The position numbers and the translations under genes are program-made. A stretch of 64,000 nucleotides of DNA from Plazaster borealis (taxonomy: Eukaryota > Echinodermata > Asteroidea > Forcipulatida > Labidiasteridae), in NCBI GenBank assembly GCA_021014325.1, contig CM037459.1, forward strand, positions 13,914,501 through 13,978,500, in the 5' to 3' direction. The notes below the pieces were generated by a model. The model was not told where the DNA came from and ran no database searches. It worked only from the letters and a program-made list of their open reading frames with translations. Below, in pieces: positions 57,601 through 64,000 of this stretch. Each line of letters begins with the position of its first letter. The first letter of the stretch is position 1.

Positions 57601-60600
57601 AGCAACGAGAAAAAGAACTGGTGAGTAATGTTTCTTCAGAATGAAGACCACTTGAATGAACATTTTGTGTGTACAGCGTGTTATGGCCGAGTGGTCTATT
57701 GCACCGGGCTCAAGTTCAGGTGGCTAAATCTTCAGGGTGTGGGATCGAATCCCGGCCTTGACACTTGAGCACAACACTTACTTATAATTGTGTCTCTTCA
57801 ACCAGGGGTAAATGAGTACCGTTTAAGGAATGAATTAAATGGCCCATAAAATAAAATTTGTGGATACTGGTGATAGATAAGTGTCCATTATTATTATCGC
57901 AGTTTTGTGTACTTCAAACCCTGTTTGTTGATTTTTGTTAAGATCTTATTGTCATCAGACTTTTTTTCAAAAACTTTTTAAGCCTTGAAATTTTCTTGAG
58001 AGAAGTAAAGGAGTCACCAAAAGGAGAAAGGATCAATCAACATTGTGTCCAAACCCACTGTTTTGTATTTCTGCCAAGCAAGCTAATTTGCTAGTGGCTA
58101 TACAGAGTGTGCGTAGCAATTTACCAGCAAAGTTGTTGATTTGTGTAAAAATTTGTGCTTTAGCACATAAATTTGTTAAGCAATATTTTATGTTTTATTT
58201 TACTTTTATAGGAAGAACTGCAGAGAATGAGGGAAGCGGAATCGTTCAAGGAATGGGAAAAACAAGAAGACACCGTAAGTTTTTCAAAGGGAAAGTACAT
58301 AATTGTGTTTTGGAAGAGGATTTTCATTTCTATTGTAGTTTTATGTTTTCTTTTAAACACACAAAATTCTGAACAAGAAACAGAGATAAATTAATGTAGG
58401 TATTTTTAACTGTTAACTTTTGAGAGCGCCACGGCTACGGCTACGGCTACGGCTGGATCGCCGCGTCATCATGCGTTGAAGTATAGGATGTCCTTAGCAA
58501 CACCCTAAGCAACAGTCGTAGGTTTAGATTTAGTCCCGGATACGGCCTACAATGTTTGTTTAATTTGGTGGGTTTTCTTTTCTTTTCTTTTTCAGTTCCA
58601 TTTGCATCAAGCCAAGCTGAGGTCAAAGATCAGGATCCAAGATGGCCGAGGTAAAAGCCTTGTGATGTGTTGTCAATATATCTGTTTGAATTGTATCCAA
58701 TAAGACCCCTTTCAGTCGGTCACCCAGCTTTCCTGTCTAGTTTTGTTTCATATTTGTGTATTTATTTGTTTATTTTGTGTTTATTTATTTATTTGTATTT
58801 ATTTGATTTCTTCCTGGGGAGGGATGTTGAAGTCACATACAAATTGGGATGAGTTATTATTGTTTCAACAACCTGTGAAATGCTTTAAATGTGTTCCGAT
58901 GGTCCATTGAGCACTAAATGATGTTTGAGTCCCACTAATGGTACTTTGGAGGATTTTTCTTTATAATACATTCATAGGGTTTAAATACATGTGTTACAAT
59001 CATCAATATTTCCTTATTCCCAATGTAATAATTACAGTAGTTTCATGGAAATTGTATTTACCATTTATAAAACTTCTCAATGGATCATGTCCATTAAGAT
59101 TACTACACAGCACTGGAAGTCACACTTTGGGCCCAGTTACATATGTCTGCAGTCTGTTTAAAGGGAGGGTATACCTTTGGTAATTACTCGAAAAATTAAT
59201 GACCATAAAAACTTACTTGGTAAGAAGCACTGCAGCTGTTGATAATGTGTAAAATTTTGAGAAACGATTCCCTTCAAAGGAATGTGGTTTAAGAGAAAGG
59301 GATTCAAAAACATTTCAATCTGAGAATGAAATGTTTCTCAGATTGTGTATTCCAATTACGGATTATTCTTCTTGTGTGGACATAACCAGTCCATATATTT
59401 GGCGATATATAAAAAACGCTACCACCTTTTGAAATTAAATTTTCACTGATAAGTTTTATTGTATATGTCTACACATATACAGCATTAAAACAATCAAATG
59501 GTTCCAAAAACCTAAAGGTATACTTTGCCTTTAATGATATTTGTATTTATCAATTTGTTTTGTTTGTTTCAGCTAAGCCAATTGATTTACTAGCCCAGTA
59601 CGTCAGCCCTGATGGAGATGATGACTTATCAGTTGAGATGCAAGAACCCTACAACGTACTCAAGGTTTGTACTTTAATTTCAAGTACTGTCAAGGACATG
59701 ATGACTTAGCTTGTAAGGTCTAGAGAGTCCCCATGAGTGGACCAATAGTTACTGGTTCTAGTGAAAGTTTGATGGATGGACAGGTGACACCCTGTTTTGA
59801 AACTCATTTAGCAAAAAACTTGGCTTTTTCTACCGAATGCAATTGAAGGATATTGTTTTATGCACAAATATGCCGATCTTTGCTGATCTGGACATTGCTA
59901 TGTGAAAACTTACCTTAACCATGTGACATAGCAACATTAAATTTAGACCGGGTACATAAAATTAAAGAAGGTTTTTTTTAGCACCTATTTTCCAATAGGT
60001 AGAGTCAAGTCTGGGAAACCTTAACCCTTAAAGTACCCTCACGTTAAATAAAATTTCAAATTTATTGTATTTTATATTTTTTTATCTTCAATTTGAATGA
60101 ATTTTTGTGACGTCATTGCATATCAACAACACATGGGTCTGTACATTCCAAAAAAGAATTTTTGCATCAGTCAAAAGGCAAAATTCAATGCCGCTTTGAT
60201 TGAATATTATCAAAGTGCCGCCAACGTTCTGAAACGTCATACTGAATATCCATCCACAGACCCCTAACGTTCCCTTACGTTCTAAAAAAAATGGCCGGCC
60301 TGTGGATACAGAATTACCAACACGCGTCCGGCACTGTAAGGGTTAAATCTAGTTCGCAAAAAGCTTATGAAGACTCCAGAATCTACTGTTAATTTTTACT
60401 TCCACTCATGAAAGGGTCGACAGTTATGGACTTTGAATGTACCATTATTTTTCTTTCAAGGGGTTGACAATTGCTGACTTGGAGGATTTGTTGGAAGACA
60501 TTATTGTGTACAAGGAGCTAGAGAAGGCCAGTAATCTGGAGTTTTGGAAGGACATGACAGTTATTGCTGAAGATGAGCTGACCAAACTAAAAAAAATCAC

Positions 60601-63259
60601 ACCCGAAGGCCAAGGTTAGTATCGCCAAACAGTTTTAAATACAGTTTCCTTCTATAACCACTTACCGCTGGGAATTCCTAGACTTGTCCATGCTCACAGA
60701 CGGGATTAATTTAGACAAGTTCTCAAAGAACAAAAATCTACACAGCAAAGTAGATATACACATGGTGTTACTGCAAGCCAAATAGACATTGATACCACCA
60801 TGCAATGCCTCAAAACTATAAATGTATTTTTATTATTAATTTTTTTTTTAAGGGGGGAGATATCGTTGTCACAATGAAAACAAACAAGAAGAGACACAAC
60901 AAAGACAACAGTGCGTCCTGAAAGTTTGCAAAAAGCACACTTAACCACTATCTGGTTGCTCTCCAAGCACTGTCAGACAAACAAATGAAAAACAACAAAA
61001 AGTATTAAAAACAACAGACACAGCAGAAAAGAACACCAACAAAGTTCCCTTACGTTTGTTTTTATTTAACATTGTTTGCTTGTTTGGTTTCCATATGGTA
61101 TTGGATCTTGTAAGAGTGACGAGGAATCCTACTAAATCATTGATTGTAGGGAGGTAGAGTTTGAAAAAGTTGTATTGAAGACAACTCGGTCGTTGTTTTC
61201 AGTTTTTGTTTTTATGCCCTGCGGTTGGCGAAGCCACCAAAGGGGCATAGTGTTCGGACATGTCCTTCCGTGAGGGTGCATGCCAGCGTGTTAGAACCAT
61301 AACTCAAGAAGGACTTGGCATATCAACTCCAACCTTGGTGTGTGGATTGGTCTTGGGATCCCCAGAAGCCTATTGTTTTTTGGACCCCTTAGGCCAAAAG
61401 TCAAGAAACGGACTGGCTTGCGGGGCATTTGTGTTTACCAAACACAACTTTTCTTGTTTTCAGATGGAGCTGACCGACGTGAAGGAATCAATGTGTCAGT
61501 TAGTGGTGATGTTGCTGGGGTATTCCTGGCCAAGAAACACAGTCAGTTGTTGGCCTTGAAGGAACAGATCATGCGTCGTATCAAGAGTGGAGATGCTGGT
61601 GTAGATATCGGTGAGTAGAGGGTACAATTTTTAAGACGAACCAAGTCCACTGACTATCCTACGTGTGGTTCTTTTAGTCATGTAAATGTAGAAAGTGTGT
61701 CGATCCTCCGAAATGGAACACGTCAGGGGCCTGAGCTCACTGGTTATTTACTGGTGGTGATGTGGTGCTTCTGAACCTTTCCCTGCGTGACACCATCAAA
61801 AATAAATCACAATCAGACACCGTCATTGACTTATTGAGTAACAGTTAGATTTTAGCGTGTAATACATTTTTATTGAGAACCAAATCACTTATAGACCCTT
61901 TTGACTAAATAAAATCAATTCAAGCAAAAGTTATTCTAAGATTAGCCCACATGAGTCTCTTTGTAGAGTTTATACCACTTTACCTTATTAGTACCAATGC
62001 TGAGTAATTGCTGTACAATTCCTATGGGAAATCCAGGAGAGCTGGTCATTGATGGATTTTTTTTGGGTGAAAAAACACCCCCAATGGTAACAAGACAATT
62101 GGCATGCTATCTGGCTAGGTGTAAATGTGGAACTTGGAATTTTTTAGAAAAAAAAGAAAAATTGGCTTAGTACCGACTTTTTAATTGAAAACTTACACTC
62201 AATAAGTGAGCGATGGCATCATGCAGAGTTTTAAGTGTGACACCCTTCCGCTCGGTAATGGCCACAAGTAATAATTTTTTTTGTTTTCCAAGTTGCAATG
62301 CCCACAGCGAGTTGAAAGTCCTTGATATCCTGGACCATCCACATATCTAAGGGGGTAGTATGGGAAGTTCCAAGAGTTGTTGTTGTAATGTTTTACAGTG
62401 TAACACAGACATTCGTTTAACATCCTTCTAAATGTTGTCTGTAGGGAGACTCAACATTATGGTTTTTTGTACCTCTTTATTATAGGTTATTGGGAGTCTT
62501 TGCTTCAACAGTTGAATGCTTACATGGCCAGAGCAAGATTAAAGGAGCAACATCAGGAGAAACTTAAGAGGAAACTAGCATCTCTAAGACAACAGGTATG
62601 AGGGGATTAGTTGCTTAACTTGAATTGATGCAGGAGGGTAATCGCACACATGGATGGTGTGATCCCAATTTCACTCAGTGATAGTTAGATCCCAATCCCA
62701 CTCAGTGATAGTGAGATCCCAATCCCACTCAGTGATATCGAGATCACAATCCCACTCAGTGACAGTGAGATCCCAATCCCACTCAGTGACAGTGAGATCC
62801 CAATCCAACTAAGTGACAGTGAGATCCCAATCCCACTCAGTGAAAGTGAGATCCCAATCCTACTCGGTGACAGTGAGATCCCAATCGCACTCAGTGATTG
62901 TGTGATCACAATCCCACTCAGTGAAAGTGAGATCCCAATCCTACTCAGTGACAGTGAGATCCCAATCGCACTCGGTGAAAGTGAGATCACAATCCCACTC
63001 GGTGACAGTGAGATCACAATCCCACTCAGTGATAGTGAGATCCCAATGAGTTTCAACTCTTCCTTGATTTTATTACTTTACAGCAAGGAGTGTTGAATGA
63101 TCCTAGTCGTTCGTCACCTTCAGTGATTCCGGACTCAGTCAAGATTGAGCTTCCCTGGGATTCAGATGGTGAGGATCATGAGATCAGGAAGCGAATCAAA
63201 CAAGAACCGGAATCAACAGAGGAGGCAGGCCCCAGCAAGACAGATGACAATGCTAAAGA
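42580..63259 (+). CDS. CACTIN: Cactin, exons 1-13 (C-terminal exons beyond the window)
   Basis: Exons: 42580-42659, 52348-52614, 53612-53735, 54833-54898, 56333-56413, 57549-57620, 58212-58274, 58596-58650, 59573-59664, 60461-60614, 61464-61610, 62486-62595, 63084-63259. All junctions are GT/AG and phase-consistent, giving about 495 residues. The N-terminus is Arg/Ser-rich (residues 1-115). Then come RRLAKKLAKDRKRKEEMGW, GYTNVDNPFGDPNLL, a long charged helix (exons 5-7), FHLHQAKLRSKIRIQDGR, AKPIDLLAQY, GLTIADLEDLLEDI and YWESLLQQLNAYMARARL, which are hallmark cactin blocks. The last exon seen is acidic (IKQEPES). The C-terminal cactus-binding domain lies off the right edge. Cactin is a conserved nuclear, spliceosome-associated protein; in Drosophila it binds the IkB protein Cactus, and in vertebrates it dampens NF-kB signalling. 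Intron 1 is 9.7 kb because of transposon insertions. Confidence 0.95.
43330..43609 (-). repeat. 3' LTR of the gypsy element
   Basis: 280 bp, same termini as the 5' LTR. It is preceded on the coding strand by a purine-rich tract at 43610-43622. Confidence 0.96.
43610..43622 (-). promoter_or_regulatory. Polypurine tract of the gypsy element
   Basis: The coding strand reads AGTCGGGGGGAG immediately before the 3' LTR TGTAAC. Its purine richness and position fit the plus-strand primer. Confidence 0.75.
44184..45530 (-). pseudogene. Gypsy integrase region, split by frameshifts
   Basis: Three overlapping frames carry one integrase. The first (44739-45530) holds the His and last three Cys of the PHD-type finger, the HHCC zinc domain (CHSQPTSGHLGRGKT, CSQC), and the first catalytic Asp (GIDLMGPF). 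The second (44407-44904) holds the second Asp (SDNGPQF) and the catalytic Glu (WVERVNRNLK). The third (44184-44483) holds the C-terminal domain (GPFTVLERLTPVNYKL). Frame breaks lie at about 45521-45526, 44888-44893 (GGGAAA) and 44416-44422 (a run of seven T). All are next to short homopolymers, so either sequence error or true decay is possible. All catalytic residues remain readable. No chromodomain was seen. Confidence 0.9.
45503..48751 (-). CDS. Gypsy gag-pol open frame: capsid, zinc knuckle, protease, reverse transcriptase, RNase H, start of PHD finger
   Basis: The frame is open from 48817; the likely start is the ATG at 48751 (MADRAIYLHRF). Residue numbers here count from 48817. An N-terminal helix-turn region is followed by a SCAN-like capsid segment (about 195-295, with ETFEEFATRLELYFKRW and IIIDQFSTSI), a CCHC knuckle (C354, C357, H362, C367), a retroviral-type aspartic protease (DTG at 434-436, ILLGRDF at 502-508), reverse transcriptase with the active-site YLDD at 766-769, RNase H (TDAS at 914-917, ITDHQAL at 979-985), and then four cysteines (1073, 1078, 1091, 1094) that open a PHD-type finger. 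The frame ends about 10 residues after the last of these, at a one-base frame break. Confidence 0.95.
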   Translation of the reverse strand: MADRAIYLHRFTGEYITKLCHLNHIDVNQIKTKQERVQCLCELPKMREPDPDPAPVQTNMGEILEKLEMIRKGETAALCESLLKAMTDATTKSVSAIRVGPELPDFHKLSSDDDITCYLATFERMATAAKKKKDEWPRLLEPYLTGKAQKAFHPLHEEDKQDFSKIVDIILRHYQLTPDSYRLKFKTASKKPDETFEEFATRLELYFKRWLKPSDTSTTTEDVSRMFEMIIIDQFSTSIRNEMLRTKLREKKLSTVQKLARYADEYLLNRKMEGSFQNPYKSSTTPQANPIETRSPSKTDGESNISKTQPQRNNTQFNKFAPKRHGTFETVCYRCHQLGHRVADCPYPPSMKPDTMSAKQEHKQPYSRDAPAKPTGGPKVNFLEVQASCEPPDTGPYVKIQLNGSEVKALIDTGSAVSLVRESLCQSMDLPVDIEPKPQLFTMVNGTKFYTTGLVKTTVEVAGIQVPVSLHQADSLPTPILLGRDFASRAKLVIDFNRNSFWVDTGADGPCIKWPLLGVPPSPPCDNQEDPVLPRTDHLATKMSPLADPVFTSDDCCELEQLLSEFPEVLADKPGRTSVYTHRIDVGDTSPIRGPIYRLSPERRQSLGSQLDEMLDDGRIEPSYSPWASLVVMVPKAGKGEYRLCVDYRKLNRHTKIDAYPMPTIDSILESLHGATIFSSLDLKSGYHQMNVAPEDVEKTAFSCERGLFQFRVLPFGLVNGPASFQRLMETVLHDVIGKTCYVYLDDIVCFSTTVSQHFDDLRVILQKLRDAGLTFNRKKCVFGCSKLKYLGYIIGKDGLQTDPEKVKAINEFPTPQNVKQIERFLGMVTWYSKFIPQLSDIASPLNHLRHKTVKWHWTDECDSAFQQLQNILVSEPILAYPDPNQPFSVHTDASNTGLGAVLLQETAGDILTIAYASRSLTACERNYSTTEKECLAVIWALEKWRIYLEGQRCTVITDHQALTWLFRKAQLNGRLARWVLRLQDFCFDITYRPGPLHVLPDALSRTHEDITVGVVYEDIDDMNNEDTPLGEQLAVNSSVHDEEVAGNNTCAAIVCRNPDQDIIDWIQCETCMGWYITISYV
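48981..48998 (-). promoter_or_regulatory. Primer binding site of the gypsy element, tRNA-Ser type
   Basis: Just inside the 5' LTR, the coding strand reads TGGCGTAGTCGGCAGGAT. This is the complement of a 3' end ATCCTGCCGACTACGCCA, which as I recall is the 3' end of animal tRNA-Ser (UCN class). An 18-base match directly by the LTR is the usual arrangement for minus-strand priming. Confidence 0.8.
49000..49279 (-). repeat. 5' LTR of the gypsy element
   Basis: 280 bp, TGTAAC...GTTACA. It is the 5' LTR because the coding strand is minus. It differs from the other LTR at one base (CT versus CC in the run AAAGTCxAATCCC, at about 49161). Confidence 0.96.
49695..50653 (+). mobile_element. ~960-bp TTAA-flanked transposon with THAP fossil, copy 2
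   Basis: The termini TTAAAGGCACCTGG and CCAGGTGCCTTTAA are inverted repeats, and the TTAA is the target duplication. The copy is the reverse complement of the one at 14086-15046. It lies 0.4 kb right of the gypsy element in cactin intron 1. Confidence 0.9.
49989..50175 (+). pseudogene. Fossil THAP zinc-finger domain in copy 2
   Basis: The ATG at 49989 opens MPTRCIAAGCSKMTKDGVS, the C-x4-C start of a THAP domain. After a TAG codon the same frame reads HLFPADPKYRQL and later KWSAPTSFSAL. The expected CSEH zinc ligands follow in another frame (TGCAGCGAACAT, about 50147-50158). THAP domains are DNA-binding C2CH zinc fingers found in P-type transposases and host factors. The stop and the frame break show it is not translated as a full domain here. 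Confidence 0.72.
50760..51125. repeat. Degenerate minisatellite, TTTCGTTCCCTCGAAATA-like units
   Basis: About 14 diverged units of 22-27 bp containing (T/A)CGTTCCCT and AAATACG. Cactin intron 1, right of the THAP-fossil element. Confidence 0.75.
52615..53611. other. CACTIN: Cactin intron 2
   Basis: No transposon termini recognised. A local direct repeat of TAGCCAGCAGGAC occurs at about 53353 and 53482. Confidence 0.5.
54430..54672 (+). repeat. Interspersed repeat carrying a tRNA-like segment (family S3), cactin intron 3
   Basis: Same upstream body as 19018 and a tRNA-like stretch at about 54590-54650 (TAGTTCAGTTGGTAGAGC, GGTTCAAATCCGG). The cloverleaf is imperfect in the anticodon arm, so a functional tRNA is unlikely. 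Confidence 0.72.
54938..55640 (+). mobile_element. TA-flanked miniature transposon, full copy in cactin intron 4
   Basis: Ends GTCTCGCGCAT and ACGCGCGAGAC. The outermost left bases carry a small deletion relative to the 22241 copy. It lies 40 bp downstream of cactin exon 4. Confidence 0.85.
57060..57245. mobile_element. Miniature transposon, CAGAGCTGCTTAAGC ends, first of two adjacent copies
   Basis: CAGAGCTGCTTAAGCA at the left pairs with TGCTTAAGCAGCTCTATG at the right. The internal segment ATACCAGTCACAGATTGTAC recurs in the next copy. Cactin intron 5. Confidence 0.65.
57241..57432. mobile_element. Miniature transposon, second adjacent copy
   Basis: CATAGAGCTGC at the left pairs with GCAGCTCTATG at the right. 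The internal ATACCAGTCACATATTGTAC and TTTTGGCTGGT segments match the first copy. Confidence 0.65.
57679..57850 (+). repeat. tRNA-Ser-derived SINE (family S2), cactin intron 6
   Basis: TTATGGCCGAGTGGTCTATT and B box GGATCGAATCCC, followed by TTGACACTTGAGCACAACAC and CTTATAATTGTGTCTCTTCA. Confidence 0.75.
58434..58522. repeat. Short GGCTACGGCT palindromic repeat in cactin intron 7
   Basis: Contains four GGCTAC units and the same CGCGTCATCATGCGTTGAAG core as the copy at 683, then CTAAGCAACAGTCGTAG. Confidence 0.55.
59158..59534 (+). mobile_element. TTAA miniature transposon family 2, full copy in cactin intron 8
   Basis: Both ends present: TTAAAGGGAGGGTATACC and GGTATACTTTGCCTTTAA. Related in its body to the other two copies. 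Confidence 0.8.
60021..60346. mobile_element. piggyBac-like miniature transposon in cactin intron 9
   Basis: Flanked by TTAA at 60021-60024 and 60343-60346. The ends read CCCTTAAAGT and ACTGTAAGGG. TTAA targets with CCCT-type termini are typical of piggyBac elements. Confidence 0.75.
61788..62221 (+). repeat. Interspersed repeat, TGACACCATC...GATGGCATCA, copy in cactin intron 11
   Basis: Ends TGACACCATC and GATGGCATCA; shares ATTGATGGATTTTTTTTGG and GGCTAGGTGTAAATGTGGAA with the other copies. Confidence 0.7.
62655..63046. repeat. 27-bp minisatellite in cactin intron 12
   Basis: About 14 units of GATCCCAATCCCACTCAGTGA plus 6 more bases. The unit length is a multiple of three, so long open frames arise on both strands; these are not genes. 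Fills most of intron 12. Confidence 0.95.
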
Positions 63260-63380
63260 GTAAGTCAATAGTTTTCAGTTCCTATGGCTAGAGTTGTCAT
63301 AGAAGAAACTCCACAAGTCCAGAATTTGAACCAACACTCTGAATATCTAGGGGTCTATTACATTAAGCTGGTATTGACCT

Positions 63381-63520
63381 GGGGCCGATTTCACAAAGAG
63401 ATAAGACTAGTCTTATCTGAAGTTAGGACCAGTAACTGGTCTTAACTTAAGACTAGTCCTATCTCTTAGCATTGCCTAGGACTAGTCCTAAGTTAGGAAG
63501 AGTTTTGTGAAATCGACCCC
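63381..63520. mobile_element. 140-bp palindromic miniature transposon downstream of cactin exon 13
   Basis: GGGGCCGATTTCACAAAG and CTTTTGTGAAATCGACCCC-type ends form inverted repeats. The interior repeats AAGACTAGTCCTATCT-like motifs. It abuts a tRNA-derived SINE. Confidence 0.8.
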
Positions 63521-63778
63521 TGGTCTGTCGGGTTGGCGTTGTGGTTTCTGTCTTCGCCTTCCACCTTCAGGACCCAGGTCAAATCCCGCTGGGGGCACTA
63601 TGTGGATTGGGTTTCCCTGGAATAATTGTCTAGGGTTTTTCTCCCACATCTAAATCTGAAACTTTGTTACTTCCTTCCTTGTCTTCACTCCATTGAGTTC
63701 TTGGCGAGTATAGTGATTGAGTTCGCTTTTCTAAAATCTTTAGCTTCGCAACCAGATAAAAATTAATAAAAATAAAAC
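63521..63778 (+). repeat. tRNA-derived SINE (family S1), near the right edge
   Basis: Head TTGGCGTTGTGG and GGTCAAATCCCGC, then GGGGGCACTATGTGGATTGG, and a 3' end with AGTTCGCTTTTCTAAAATCT, TTTAGCTTCGCAACCAGATA and an A-rich tail. Confidence 0.8.
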
Positions 63779-64000
63779 AAACTTACCTGACGTCATCGTC
63801 ACAATAATCTTAGTTGCACCAGAGTCAATGTTGGGAGTAATGTCCCTGTGTGCTATATATAGTGTTGTACGTATTTCAGGCGATGCAGCATTTACACACT
63901 TATGAGCTGACTCCCAAAATGGTGAGCGTGGTAAAGTCGCCATGTGTGACATGCTTGCAAGGGGTCAATAACACAGAAAAATATAGCCGAAAATGGCCGA

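Noticed and set aside
61190..61300. Sequence TTATGCCCTGCGGTTGGCGAA...GGGGCATAGTG upstream of cactin exon 11
   Set aside because: It looks like the edge of a known type of interspersed repeat, but I could not define its other end or class, so it is not listed as a feature.
62685..63056. Serine/isoleucine-rich repetitive frame on the minus strand
   Set aside because: A by-product of the 27-bp minisatellite inside a cactin intron.

Overview
The window is animal nuclear DNA with small exons, long introns and many interspersed repeats. Several repeat families seen here (TTAA-flanked miniature transposons, tRNA-Ser-headed SINEs) resemble ones I associate with echinoderm genomes, most like sea stars. 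That assignment is inference and should be tested by alignment.

Four host genes can be supported from splice sites, reading phase and family motifs. (1) Minus strand, 937-6828: the first two exons of a DEG/ENaC sodium channel subunit, running off the left edge. (2) Minus strand, 16526-34163: a complete ten-exon DEG/ENaC subunit of 492 residues, tandem with and in the same orientation as the first. (3) Minus strand, 39451-41085: a two-exon, 184-residue protein I do not recognise, with a short coiled coil. (4) Plus strand, 42580-63259: the first 13 exons of cactin, a spliceosome-associated protein, with its C-terminal domain beyond the right edge. Genes 3 and 4 are divergent, with about 1.5 kb between their start codons.

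Almost everything else is mobile DNA. Cactin intron 1 holds a 5.95-kb Ty3/gypsy retrotransposon on the minus strand, with two 280-bp LTRs differing at one base, a GGAG target duplication, a tRNA-Ser-type primer site, a SCAN-like capsid region, and a PHD-type zinc finger between RNase H and integrase. Its integrase region is broken by three small frameshifts. The same intron and the intergenic region near 14-15 kb each carry a ~960-bp TTAA-flanked element with a fossil THAP DNA-binding domain that has the same stop and the same frame break in both copies. Other elements include an hAT-type element with an 8-bp duplication, a Harbinger-like element, a piggyBac-like element, at least seven copies of one TTAA family, perfect-hairpin elements, three tRNA-derived repeat families, LINE fragments, and several satellite arrays. 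Many are nested, so relative insertion order can be read in several places.

No bacterial-type operon, CRISPR array, rRNA gene or confident functional tRNA gene was seen.
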